64,000 nt of DNA, taken from DASYPQ01 sp041488095. Lineage in GTDB: Bacteria > Planctomycetota > UBA1135 > GCA-002686595. Positions 42,632 through 50,026 of the stretch are shown piece after piece. The notes under the pieces were generated by a model. The model was given only the letters and a program-made list of their open reading frames with translations. It searched no databases and was not told the origin of the DNA. How positions within the stretch are numbered: the first letter of the stretch is position 1; every line of letters starts with the position of its first letter. The translations under genes and the position numbers were made by a program. The DNA is taken from positions 62,001-126,000 of the forward strand of contig JBGPOP010000006.1 of the NCBI GenBank assembly GCA_041488095.1, in the 5' to 3' direction.

Positions 42632-44512
42632 TCATCGGGCGAAGAGATGGGGCAGGAGCGTCGTCATCGGCGCGAAGTACGTGATCAGCAGCACCCCGAT
42701 CCCGAGCACCACGATCATCGGCACCGCCGCGCGATACACCTCGCTCATCGGCTTGTTCAGCCGGTACGACGCCAGGAACAGGTTCATCCCGACCGGCGGG
42801 GTCAGGTATCCGAGCTCCAGGTTGGCGAGGAAGATGATCCCGAGGTGCACCGGGTCGATGTGGAAGTGCTCGCCGATCGGGACGATCAAGGGCACGACCA
42901 CCACGATCGCCGAGAAGATGTCCATCAGGCAGCCGACCACGAGCAGGAAAAGATTCAGGATCAGCAGGAACACGAGCGGTGACTCGATCGTTCGCGCCAC
43001 CCAGTCGAAGAGCGCGGTCGGGATGTCGGCGAAGATCAGGTAGCTCGTGAACCCCTTCGCCACCCCCAGGATCATCAGCACACCGCCGATCACGAGGCCG
43101 CACTCGACCAGCACCTTCTTCACGCCGCGCGCGAGCGACAGGTCGCGGTACACGAACGTCTCGATCGCGAACGCGTAGAGCGCGGTCATCGCGCTGGCCT
43201 CGACCGCCGTCGCGAAGCCGCCGAACAGGCCCCACATCGCCACCGCCGGGAGGAGCAGCTCCCACTTCGCGTCCCACACCGCCCGCGCCGCCTCGCGCCA
43301 GTCGATCCGGCCACCCTGGTGCGCGACGCGCGGACCCTCGCGGATCCCCCACCACCCGGTCAGCCCGAGCAGCAGGATCCCCGGCAGGATCCCGCCCAGG
43401 AAGATCTCCTGGATCCGGATCTTGGCGACGATCGCGTACAGGATCAGCGGCAGGCACGGCGGGAACAGCAACCCCAGCGATCCCGCGCCGGTGATCAGGC
43501 CGAGCGCCGATCGTTCCGAGTAGCGCGCCGAGATCAGGATCGGCATCAGCAGGCCGCCGAGCGCGAGGATCGTCACCCCCGACGCACCCGTGAACGAGGT
43601 GAAGAACGCGCACACGAGCACGGTCACGATCGCCGGACCTCCGCGCACCCCGCCGAAGAGCGTCTGGAAGACGCGGATCAGGCGCCGGCTCGCCCCGCCC
43701 TCCGCCAGGAAGTACCCCGCCAGCGTGAACAGCGGGATCGCCGGCAGCGCCGTGTTCGTCGCCAGCGAGTAGTGATCGATGGCGATCGGCGAGATCGGCT
43801 CGTCCGCACCCCAGAACAGGATCAGCGCCGCGCCGCCGAGCGTGACGAAGATCGGAGCGCCGAGCGCGGTCGCGGCGACCAGCACCGCGAGGGCAGGCCA
43901 GACGAGGCTCGAGGGCTCGAGCGGCGGCGAGAGGCCGATCCAGCCGACCGCACCCGCGATCGACAGCGCGAGCACGCGTCCCTTCCACGTCGACGAGGCG
44001 CGCCCCACGAGGCTCAGCGCGACCAGGCCGAAACCGATCGGAATCGAGCTCTGCACCACCCAGGTCGGGATCCCGTAGACGAGCGTCCCGCCGGCTGCCT
44101 TCGTCTCCAGCGCGAATCGCGCCCCCGCGACCGCCAGGAACGCGCTGATCGCCGCGCCGAAGGCGTGGCCGAAGAGCTCGGCCGCCGAGCGCGCCTTCCC
44201 GTGCAGGAACGCCTCGACCGTCGACAGCGAGAGCAGCCGGTTCTCCCGCGCCGCCACCGCTCCGCCGATCATGCCGACGAGCAGCGTCAGGTGCTGCACG
44301 ATCGCCATGGAGTTCGAGAGGCCGACCCTCAGCGTCGCGCGCAGCGCGATCTCGGCGAGCGGCAGGAGGACGATGCCGGACAGCGAGAGCGCGAGAACCC
44401 AGTCCTCGACGCGGGCCCCGGCCTGGACGATCCGGTGCAGGGGCGAGCGCCGCACGCCCCTCCGGGCTCCCTGGCCGGCGCGGGGGCCGGCGCTTGCGGG
44501 CTCGGCACCCAT
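42632..44512 (-). CDS. TRAP transporter fused small and large permease (DctQM)
   Basis: 626 residues with many membrane helices. Residues about 35-190 are the four-helix DctQ part (VEDWVLALSLSGIVLLPLAE, NRLLSLSTVEAF); residues about 200-626 are the DctM permease (IFVTLGGAALILFWGA, SFTGASGVTILALGGLLMPI, GCLMDIFSAIVVVVPLIVPI, LELGYLTPPVGMNLFL). Together they form the sodium- or proton-driven membrane unit for a small acid substrate captured by the adjacent binding protein. The ATG overlaps the stop of the binding-protein gene (TGATG), which indicates translational coupling. Fused QM proteins are common in the family. The substrate is not predictable. Confidence 0.92.
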   Translation of the reverse strand: MGAEPASAGPRAGQGARRGVRRSPLHRIVQAGARVEDWVLALSLSGIVLLPLAEIALRATLRVGLSNSMAIVQHLTLLVGMIGGAVAARENRLLSLSTVEAFLHGKARSAAELFGHAFGAAISAFLAVAGARFALETKAAGGTLVYGIPTWVVQSSIPIGFGLVALSLVGRASSTWKGRVLALSIAGAVGWIGLSPPLEPSSLVWPALAVLVAATALGAPIFVTLGGAALILFWGADEPISPIAIDHYSLATNTALPAIPLFTLAGYFLAEGGASRRLIRVFQTLFGGVRGGPAIVTVLVCAFFTSFTGASGVTILALGGLLMPILISARYSERSALGLITGAGSLGLLFPPCLPLILYAIVAKIRIQEIFLGGILPGILLLGLTGWWGIREGPRVAHQGGRIDWREAARAVWDAKWELLLPAVAMWGLFGGFATAVEASAMTALYAFAIETFVYRDLSLARGVKKVLVECGLVIGGVLMILGVAKGFTSYLIFADIPTALFDWVARTIESPLVFLLILNLFLLVVGCLMDIFSAIVVVVPLIVPIGEHFHIDPVHLGIIFLANLELGYLTPPVGMNLFLASYRLNKPMSEVYRAAVPMIVVLGIGVLLITYFAPMTTLLPHLFAR

Positions 44513-45567
44513 CAGCGCGGAAGCTCTTTCTCCTTCGGCGCCTGCGGAGCGGCTCCCTGGCGGAGCTCCGCGAGGATCCGCTGCACCTCGTCGAACAGCT
44601 CTTCCGGCACATCCATGCCGCGCAGCTTGGGGTAGATCGGCTCGACGAAGGCGCGCCACTCGGCCTCGATCTCGGGCGTCACGGAATGGACGACGAGCCC
44701 GCGCTTCTTCATGGCCGCGACGGACTCGTCGCTCTCCTTGCGGTTGCGCGCCGTGAGCTCGTCGCCGGCCTTGGCAGCCGCCTCGCGCATGGCCTGCTGC
44801 ATTGCCGGCGGATATCCGTCCCAGACCTTCTTCGAGATCACCAGCGCGCCGACGAGCGGCGCCCAGGCGAGATCGAGCATGTGCGGAGCCGGCTGGTAGT
44901 ACTGCAGCACCTGCGCGTAGTACGGGGCTGCGGGCACGGCGTCGATCAAGCCGGTCTGGAGGCTCGTCAGGATGTCGTTCGGCTCGAGAGGCACGGGGCT
45001 CAGGCCCAGGTGCTTCATCAGGTCGATCTGCGCGGTCGAGCCGGTCCACGTGAACACCTTGACCGCCTTGAGGTCGGCCGGGTGGAGGATCGGCGTGCGC
45101 GAGAAGAACTTGACCCACCCGACGTCGCCCCAGAAGAGCGAGACGAAGCCCTTGTCCTGGAGACGCTTCTCCAGGCTCGGCCGCAGCTTCTCGCGGACGG
45201 TTGCGACCTCGTCGAGCGTGCGGAACATCATCGGGAGGTTCTGGAGCGCGAACACCGACTTGTCGATCTCGCCGATCCCGTTCGCGGTCAGCAGGCCCGC
45301 CTGCACCTGCCCCGCGCGCATCTTGGCGACGACGTCGGCCTCGCCTCCCATCAGCCCGCCGGCGTTGACGACCACCTTGACCCCGCCCTCGGGCGCGTCG
45401 CGCCACTTCTCGCCCATCGCGAGGAGGATCTGGTGCGAGGAGGAGCCCTGCGGCGCGAGCGTCGCCAGGCGCACGGGCTTGCGGTCGCCGGCGAAGGCCA
45501 TCTCCGCGCACAGGATCGACAACGCCAGCGCGCCGACGAGGCGCCTCGAGGTCGGATGATCGCTCAT
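44512..45567 (-). CDS. TRAP transporter substrate-binding protein, DctP family
   Basis: 351 residues. ATG 45567 begins a Sec signal (RRLVGALALSILCAEMAFA) and is preferred over a GTG at 45582. The DctP fold is clear: VRLATLAPQGSSSHQILLAM, MMFRTLDEVATVREKL, the binding-site loop EPNDILTSLQTGLIDAV, and VISKKVWDGYPPAMQQAM. The usual substrate-gating Arg is not obvious, and with the TatT-like neighbour it fits the TatP subtype, which binds hydrophobic ligands in Treponema. It delivers ligand from the periplasm to the DctQM permease encoded immediately downstream. Confidence 0.9.
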   Translation of the reverse strand: MSDHPTSRRLVGALALSILCAEMAFAGDRKPVRLATLAPQGSSSHQILLAMGEKWRDAPEGGVKVVVNAGGLMGGEADVVAKMRAGQVQAGLLTANGIGEIDKSVFALQNLPMMFRTLDEVATVREKLRPSLEKRLQDKGFVSLFWGDVGWVKFFSRTPILHPADLKAVKVFTWTGSTAQIDLMKHLGLSPVPLEPNDILTSLQTGLIDAVPAAPYYAQVLQYYQPAPHMLDLAWAPLVGALVISKKVWDGYPPAMQQAMREAAAKAGDELTARNRKESDESVAAMKKRGLVVHSVTPEIEAEWRAFVEPIYPKLRGMDVPEELFDEVQRILAELRQGAAPQAPKEKELPR

Positions 45568-45592
45568 CTTCGGCCGGTTCACCGGGGTGGGG

Positions 45593-46501
45593 TCACTCTA
45601 CGAAGTGTTCCCCAACGTGGTCGAGGAGCCAGCGCGCGCGGCGCTGGAGCACGAGGTTCTCGAGCCGCCACTCCGGCCGCGCGTCCGCGTCGACGGCGAG
45701 CGCCCGCGCGAGCAGGGACTCGAACTCCCCGCGATCCTGGTGCGGCATCGCCACCGCCTCCGCGAGCGCGACCATGGGTCCCGCCAGGCCGCCGGCCGAG
45801 AGCTCGACCGCACGCTCGAAGTGCCCCCTGGCCCGCGCCTCGGCGTCGCGCGCGCCGCCCGGACGGCTCGACTCGTACGCGATCAGGAACGTGTGGATCG
45901 CTCCCGAATCGAAGCGCTCGTCGAGCGCGAGGGCACGGTCCATCATCGCCTCGACGAGCGGCAGGTCGGCGACGGTCTCGGGGTCGTCCTTCGAGAGGTT
46001 GATCGCCCCGGCCCACGCAGCCGCGGTCCAGTAGAGCAGCGGCACGTCGCGCCGGCTGGCGCGGTCGAGCGCCTTCCTGGGGTCGGCGCGCAACGCCGCC
46101 TCGAATCCGGGGTGCGCGACCTCGAGCCCGCGCAATCCGTAGCCGCGCGCGCGCAGGTAGAGCTTGCGCGCGCGGGTGCGCAGCTCGACTGCGCGCGCGA
46201 CGCTGTGTTCCTCGATCTCGTCGGCGTCCTGCTGGACGAAGGCGAAGGCGTACTGCGTGAAGCCGCGCGTGGCGGCGAGCAGGAGGCCCCCGTGCCGCGG
46301 CGTCTCCTCGAGCACGCTCTCGACGAGCTTCAGGCTGAACGGCACGGCCCCGCGGACGAGCTCGGGGTCGTCGTCGGAAGAAAAGGTCGCGCCGCTCCCC
46401 GCGAGGGCGTCGCCGAGCCGGCCGATCGCATAGCGCTCGACCGAGCAGGCCGAGAGCGGGACGAGCGCGAGGAGGCCGAGCGTGAGATGTGCACCGCGCA
46501 T
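45593..46501 (-). CDS. TRAP transporter TatT-like lipoprotein component
   Basis: 302 residues with lipobox LVPLSAC. The remainder is all-helical with TPR-like repeats (YWTAAAWAGAINLSKDDPET, ALALDERFDSGAIHTFL, ARGHFERAVELSAGG), the pattern of TRAP-associated TatT proteins, which form a trimer that docks onto the binding protein TatP. It is the first gene of the transporter operon: TatT-like, then binding protein 25 bases later, then the coupled DctQM. The assignment rests on the helical pattern plus the operon context. Confidence 0.82.
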   Translation of the reverse strand: MRGAHLTLGLLALVPLSACSVERYAIGRLGDALAGSGATFSSDDDPELVRGAVPFSLKLVESVLEETPRHGGLLLAATRGFTQYAFAFVQQDADEIEEHSVARAVELRTRARKLYLRARGYGLRGLEVAHPGFEAALRADPRKALDRASRRDVPLLYWTAAAWAGAINLSKDDPETVADLPLVEAMMDRALALDERFDSGAIHTFLIAYESSRPGGARDAEARARGHFERAVELSAGGLAGPMVALAEAVAMPHQDRGEFESLLARALAVDADARPEWRLENLVLQRRARWLLDHVGEHFVE

Positions 46502-46573
46502 GCTGTCTCGTTCGTCGGGGCCCCGGGGCGCAGATGATAGGGGCCGCGTGACGGAAAGGGGAGCCGTCCGCTC

Positions 46574-48139
46574 TCAGCGTCCGTCGGGCCGCACGAGGCG
46601 CCACACGCGGATCGTCTCCAGGGTCGCACGCTCCTCGGGGGAGGTCGTGCTCGAGCGCAGCGCGTCCAGCCCCTCGAATCCGGCGCAGTTCACGATCGTC
46701 GACTCCGGCATCGGGTTCCCGATCTCCGCGACGAGCTTGAGCTCGACGCGGTGCGTCTCGATGTACTCGCGGAACTCCGGCGCATGGAGGAGGCGCAGGT
46801 CGCCTACGAGGTAGCGGAAGCGGCCGTTCTCGAGCGCGTCGATCGCCTCGGGCTGGTCGTAGCACAAGAATGGGTGCTCGACGTCCAGCAGGTAGAACAG
46901 GATCGCGTGCTGCGTCACCAGCACGTCCGGGCGCGGGTCGCGGGGAGCCTGGGCCAGGAACCGCGCCGCCAGCTCGTAGCCGCGGTCCTCGAGCGCGAGG
47001 GTCGCTCGCGACGACCACGCGCCCGGAGCCAGGGCGGCGAGCGCGAGCAGCGCCGTCCTCCCGCGCCTCCAGCCCGGCGCGATCCGGCGCGCGAGCGCGT
47101 CGAGCCCGACGCCTGCTGCGAGCGCGAGCGGGAGCAGAAGGGGCACGAGGAGGCGCGGGTAGAAGCGGTAGCACGGGATCACGGCCAGGAACAGCCCGGT
47201 CCAGGCGAGCACGAGCAGGTCGCCGCGCGCGCGGCGGCGCCCCATGACGATGAAACCGAGGAGTGCCGGCGCCAGGGCGAAGGGCGAGACCCACTCCCAC
47301 AGCGAGCGCGCGACGAGGCGGATCGCCTGCGGGATCAGGTACAGGCCCGGCTCCGAGAGCCACGCGCTGTGGTTCCTGAGGAAGGCCGCGAAACCGAGCT
47401 TGCGCTCGATCTCCCACGCGAGCCAGGCCGCGGGCACGGCCGCGACGGCGCAGGCGACGAGCCACGCGCGCCAGCACCGACTGCCGGCGCCCCCGGCGAG
47501 AGGCTCCTCGTCGTGGGATCGGCGTCCGCGCAGGAGGAGGAGCCACGACACCGGAACAACGAGCGCCAGGAATCCGTGGTACTTCGTGAGGATCGCCGCC
47601 CCGGCCGCGAGCCCGCACAGGAGCGAGAGAAGGATGCTCGCGCGCTCGACCGCGGCCGTGAACGCCCAGGCCGCGAGGAGGAGGAAGAACGCGAACGGCA
47701 CGTCGGTGAGCGCCTGCCTCGAGAAGAGGAGGTGGAACTGCATGCCCGCGAGCGCCGCCGCGCCCGCGAGCGCCGGCGCGTCGCCGACCCAGCGCCGGCC
47801 GGCGAAGAAGAGCGCGACGACCGTCGCGACGCCGAAGAGCGCGATCGCGCCCATCGCGAGCGTGTCGACCGGGGCCCAGAACGCGAAGAGCGCCGCGAAC
47901 ATGCGCGGGACGAGCGGCGGGGTCTGGAAGAGGACGATCTCGCCTTGGCCGTACGGCCCGACGCCGAGCGGCCCCGCCGTGTACGTGCCCGCGTCCCAGT
48001 GCGAGATCCCCGCGCTGCCGAGGTTCCAGAATCGCAGGAAGACCGCGGCGACGACGACCAGGACGAAGACCGGGAGCGACACGCCGCTGCGACCTCCGCC
48101 CGGGACCGGAGCTCCCGCGTTGGACTGGTTCTCGATCAC
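46574..48139 (-). CDS. Polytopic membrane glycosyltransferase, GT39/ArnT-like
   Basis: 521 residues with about eleven hydrophobic helices. The first periplasmic loop has the conserved acidic site (WNLGSAGISHWDAGTYT), as in PMT/ArnT-type enzymes that use lipid-phosphate sugars. ILTKYHGFLALVVPVSWLLLL is another family-like helix pair. The C-terminal ~120 residues are a soluble periplasmic domain. It would transfer a sugar from a polyprenyl-phosphate donor to protein or lipid on the outer face of the inner membrane. It stands alone, with the TRAP operon downstream and the divergent clpS 70 bases upstream. Confidence 0.8.
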   Translation of the reverse strand: MIENQSNAGAPVPGGGRSGVSLPVFVLVVVAAVFLRFWNLGSAGISHWDAGTYTAGPLGVGPYGQGEIVLFQTPPLVPRMFAALFAFWAPVDTLAMGAIALFGVATVVALFFAGRRWVGDAPALAGAAALAGMQFHLLFSRQALTDVPFAFFLLLAAWAFTAAVERASILLSLLCGLAAGAAILTKYHGFLALVVPVSWLLLLRGRRSHDEEPLAGGAGSRCWRAWLVACAVAAVPAAWLAWEIERKLGFAAFLRNHSAWLSEPGLYLIPQAIRLVARSLWEWVSPFALAPALLGFIVMGRRRARGDLLVLAWTGLFLAVIPCYRFYPRLLVPLLLPLALAAGVGLDALARRIAPGWRRGRTALLALAALAPGAWSSRATLALEDRGYELAARFLAQAPRDPRPDVLVTQHAILFYLLDVEHPFLCYDQPEAIDALENGRFRYLVGDLRLLHAPEFREYIETHRVELKLVAEIGNPMPESTIVNCAGFEGLDALRSSTTSPEERATLETIRVWRLVRPDGR

Positions 48140-48209
48140 GGAGGTCGCTCGTCCGGTCCGGGTCGCCTGGCGGCGCGCATGCTACTCGGTCGCGAGCGCG
48201 CGCAGTAGC

Positions 48210-48527
48210 ATGGGAACAATGTCTCGGTCCACCACGGTGATCGAGCCGGACACGGAGACGCAGGAGGAAACGCGCCTCGCGCCGCGCTGGAAGGTGATCC
48301 TCCTCAACGACGACGTCACCACCTTCCAATTCGTGATCGATCTCCTGCGGAGCCTGTTCCACAAGTCGCACGACGAGGCTGTGCAGCTGACGCACGAGAT
48401 CCACGTGACGGGCTCGGCCCTGATCACCGTGACGAGTCTGGAGCGCGCGGAGCTCTACGTCGATCAGGTGCGGTCCCTCGCGCGCCCGCGCGGCTTCCCG
48501 CTGGCCGCGACGATCGAGCCGGAGTGA
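48210..48527 (+). CDS. clpS: ATP-dependent Clp protease adaptor ClpS
   Basis: 105 residues (ATG 48219 would give 102). The core matches ClpS: WKVILLNDDVTTFQFVIDLL, where the ND pair recognises the N-terminal amine of N-degron substrates, then FHKSHDEAVQLTHEIHVTG and ERAELYVDQVRSLAR. ClpS delivers proteins with destabilising N-terminal residues to the ClpA(C)P protease in the cytoplasm. No clpA is adjacent, so it is a solitary gene here. A 7-bp hairpin follows 25 bases after the stop. Confidence 0.93.
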   Translation: MGTMSRSTTVIEPDTETQEETRLAPRWKVILLNDDVTTFQFVIDLLRSLFHKSHDEAVQLTHEIHVTGSALITVTSLERAELYVDQVRSLARPRGFPLAATIEPE

Positions 48528-48552
48528 GCCCAGGGATCGCGTGGTGCTGCGC

Positions 48553-48569
48553 CGCGCCTGCGAGGCGCG
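48553..48569 (+). terminator. Hairpin downstream of clpS
   Basis: CGCGCCT/AGGCGCG stem with a GCG loop, 25 bases past the stop codon. No T-run follows, so it is a weak candidate for termination. Confidence 0.35.
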
Positions 48570-48887
48570 CCGTGTCGAGCGGCGCGCAGGCGCGGGAATC
48601 GCTCCGGCTTGGCGCGTGAAACCACGCTGATCCTCCCGCATTCCGTCCCGGATCGAGTCCGCTCGGAGCGCTACGCACAGATTCGCAAAGCCAGCACGGG
48701 AATCGGAAGGCTCATCGTGCAAGCAACTTGCGATCTCGCTTTTTGCGGAACACGCGCGGGCTGCGTGCGGGGTTCCGACGGAATGAAAACGGCATGACGG
48801 TTGCTCATCCCATCGCAAAACCATGATGAAACGAGCAACGTCGACCCTGGAGTTCAGGCGGTCGACCGACTCGACGGAGGTGATGTC
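48570..48887 (+). other. Intergenic stretch upstream of the CFGDGTG secreted protein
   Basis: About 320 bases with noticeably lower GC than the flanks (runs such as CTTTTTGCGGAAC and GAATGAAAACGG). This is where the promoter of the downstream gene should be; TTGCTC at 48799-48804 could be a -35 but no good -10 is seen. No gene is apparent. Confidence 0.4.
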
Positions 48888-49562
48888 ATGTTCAGTACCA
48901 GACAATTCGTGACTGCGCTGGCTTGGACAGGCCTGGCGGCGGCAGCCGCGGCGCAGGGTGGAGCCAACGTGCCTGGGAAGGGCTCGAATCTCGACCGAGC
49001 GGGAGGCCTTCAGCCCAGGTTCGAAGTGAAGCACGCGGGCAGTGGACTGCCCGACGCGGGCGGCAAGATCAGCCCGACCGTCGGTGAGGCAGGCTTCCCG
49101 ATGTGCTTCGGTGACGGCACGGGGAGCCCGTGCAGCGCGAAGCCGGGAACTCTCGGTCACGGCTGCGAGAACTCCTGGGGCTTGGGAGGCGGCCTCCTCT
49201 CGGCCGAGGGTGTCGCCCGGGTCTCGCAGGACACGGTCGTGTTCACGGCCTTGGCCCTGCCCCCGTCTTCGACGGTCGTGTACCTGCAAGGCACGGCCAG
49301 CTTGAATAACGACCGTGGCACCCCGTTCGGGGACGGCGTGATGTGCTTGAGTGGCTACTTGACCCGGCTGGCCACCAAGCGGACCGGCGACGGGAACAGC
49401 GTGTACCCCGCGCCCGGCGAGCCGTCGATCACGACCGCCGGGAGCGTGTCTCCAACCGGAGTGACGCTGATCTATCAGGCCTTCTACAGGGACGAAGTGC
49501 CCTACGGCTCACGATTCGACTTCAACCTGACCAATGCCTGGACGATCCACTGGGCCCCGTGA
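48888..49562 (+). CDS. Secreted protein with CFGDGTG motif, function unknown
   Basis: 224 residues; GGAGGTGAT upstream fixes the ATG. A signal peptide (ALAWTGLAAAAAA|QGG) is followed by a low-complexity linker and then FPMCFGDGTGSPCSAKPG near residue 67, a motif I associate with a large family of secreted proteins in uncultured Planctomycetota, usually written CFGDGSGTACPCGN. The remaining part is all-beta (TVVFTALALPPSSTVVYLQG, GVTLIYQAFYRD) and is probably a jelly-roll. Four Cys could form two disulfides. It is probably surface or extracellular, possibly a repeat unit of a larger family. No enzymatic motif is visible. Confidence 0.7.
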   Translation: MFSTRQFVTALAWTGLAAAAAAQGGANVPGKGSNLDRAGGLQPRFEVKHAGSGLPDAGGKISPTVGEAGFPMCFGDGTGSPCSAKPGTLGHGCENSWGLGGGLLSAEGVARVSQDTVVFTALALPPSSTVVYLQGTASLNNDRGTPFGDGVMCLSGYLTRLATKRTGDGNSVYPAPGEPSITTAGSVSPTGVTLIYQAFYRDEVPYGSRFDFNLTNAWTIHWAP

Positions 49563-50026
49563 TAGGCCCCTGATCGTCGGGACGATTCCCCATGGCGGCG
49601 GCGCACTCGCGCCGCCGCCTGCGTTCTTGGAGGGTGAGGGAAGGAGCACCAGCGAAGGGCGAGGCGTGCCGCCAGGGTGCGAGACCGCACCGGGCCTCGA
49701 GCGCTTTCGAAGCCACCTCCTTCCGGCCTCGTTCTTCGATCTCGATTCTGGAGGAGATTCGTCCGGAATCCGTTCCCTTCGGGCCGATGGCTGGACAATG
49801 GCCCCCTGCGAGCGTCTTTTTTTTCCGCACCGGCCAGATCGCACGCGTGCTCAAACCCGTGGGCTCGCAATTCCGATAGAACCATGGCCGGTTCGGGCAT
49901 CGGGCGCGAGATTTGTCTGCGCGGCGCGCCCTCCGGTCCGCGAGCACACAGGTCGTAATCGCACGGGGTCGCAGGGGCCGGCGAGAAGGGATCCGGAGGG
50001 GCAAGATGAGCGTGGGGGGTTAGGCG
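49563..50026 (+). other. Intergenic stretch upstream of the cytochrome operon
   Basis: 464 bases between the secreted protein and the redox operon. Short frames here lack ribosome sites and family resemblance. It must hold the operon promoter, but no clear sigma-70 hexamers are visible in the GC-rich sequence. Confidence 0.4.

Noticed and set aside
45579..49289. A 1236-codon minus-strand frame over the TatT-like, GT39-like and clpS genes
   Set aside because: It covers three genes with clear families in other frames; its product is Arg/Ala-rich low complexity without motifs.
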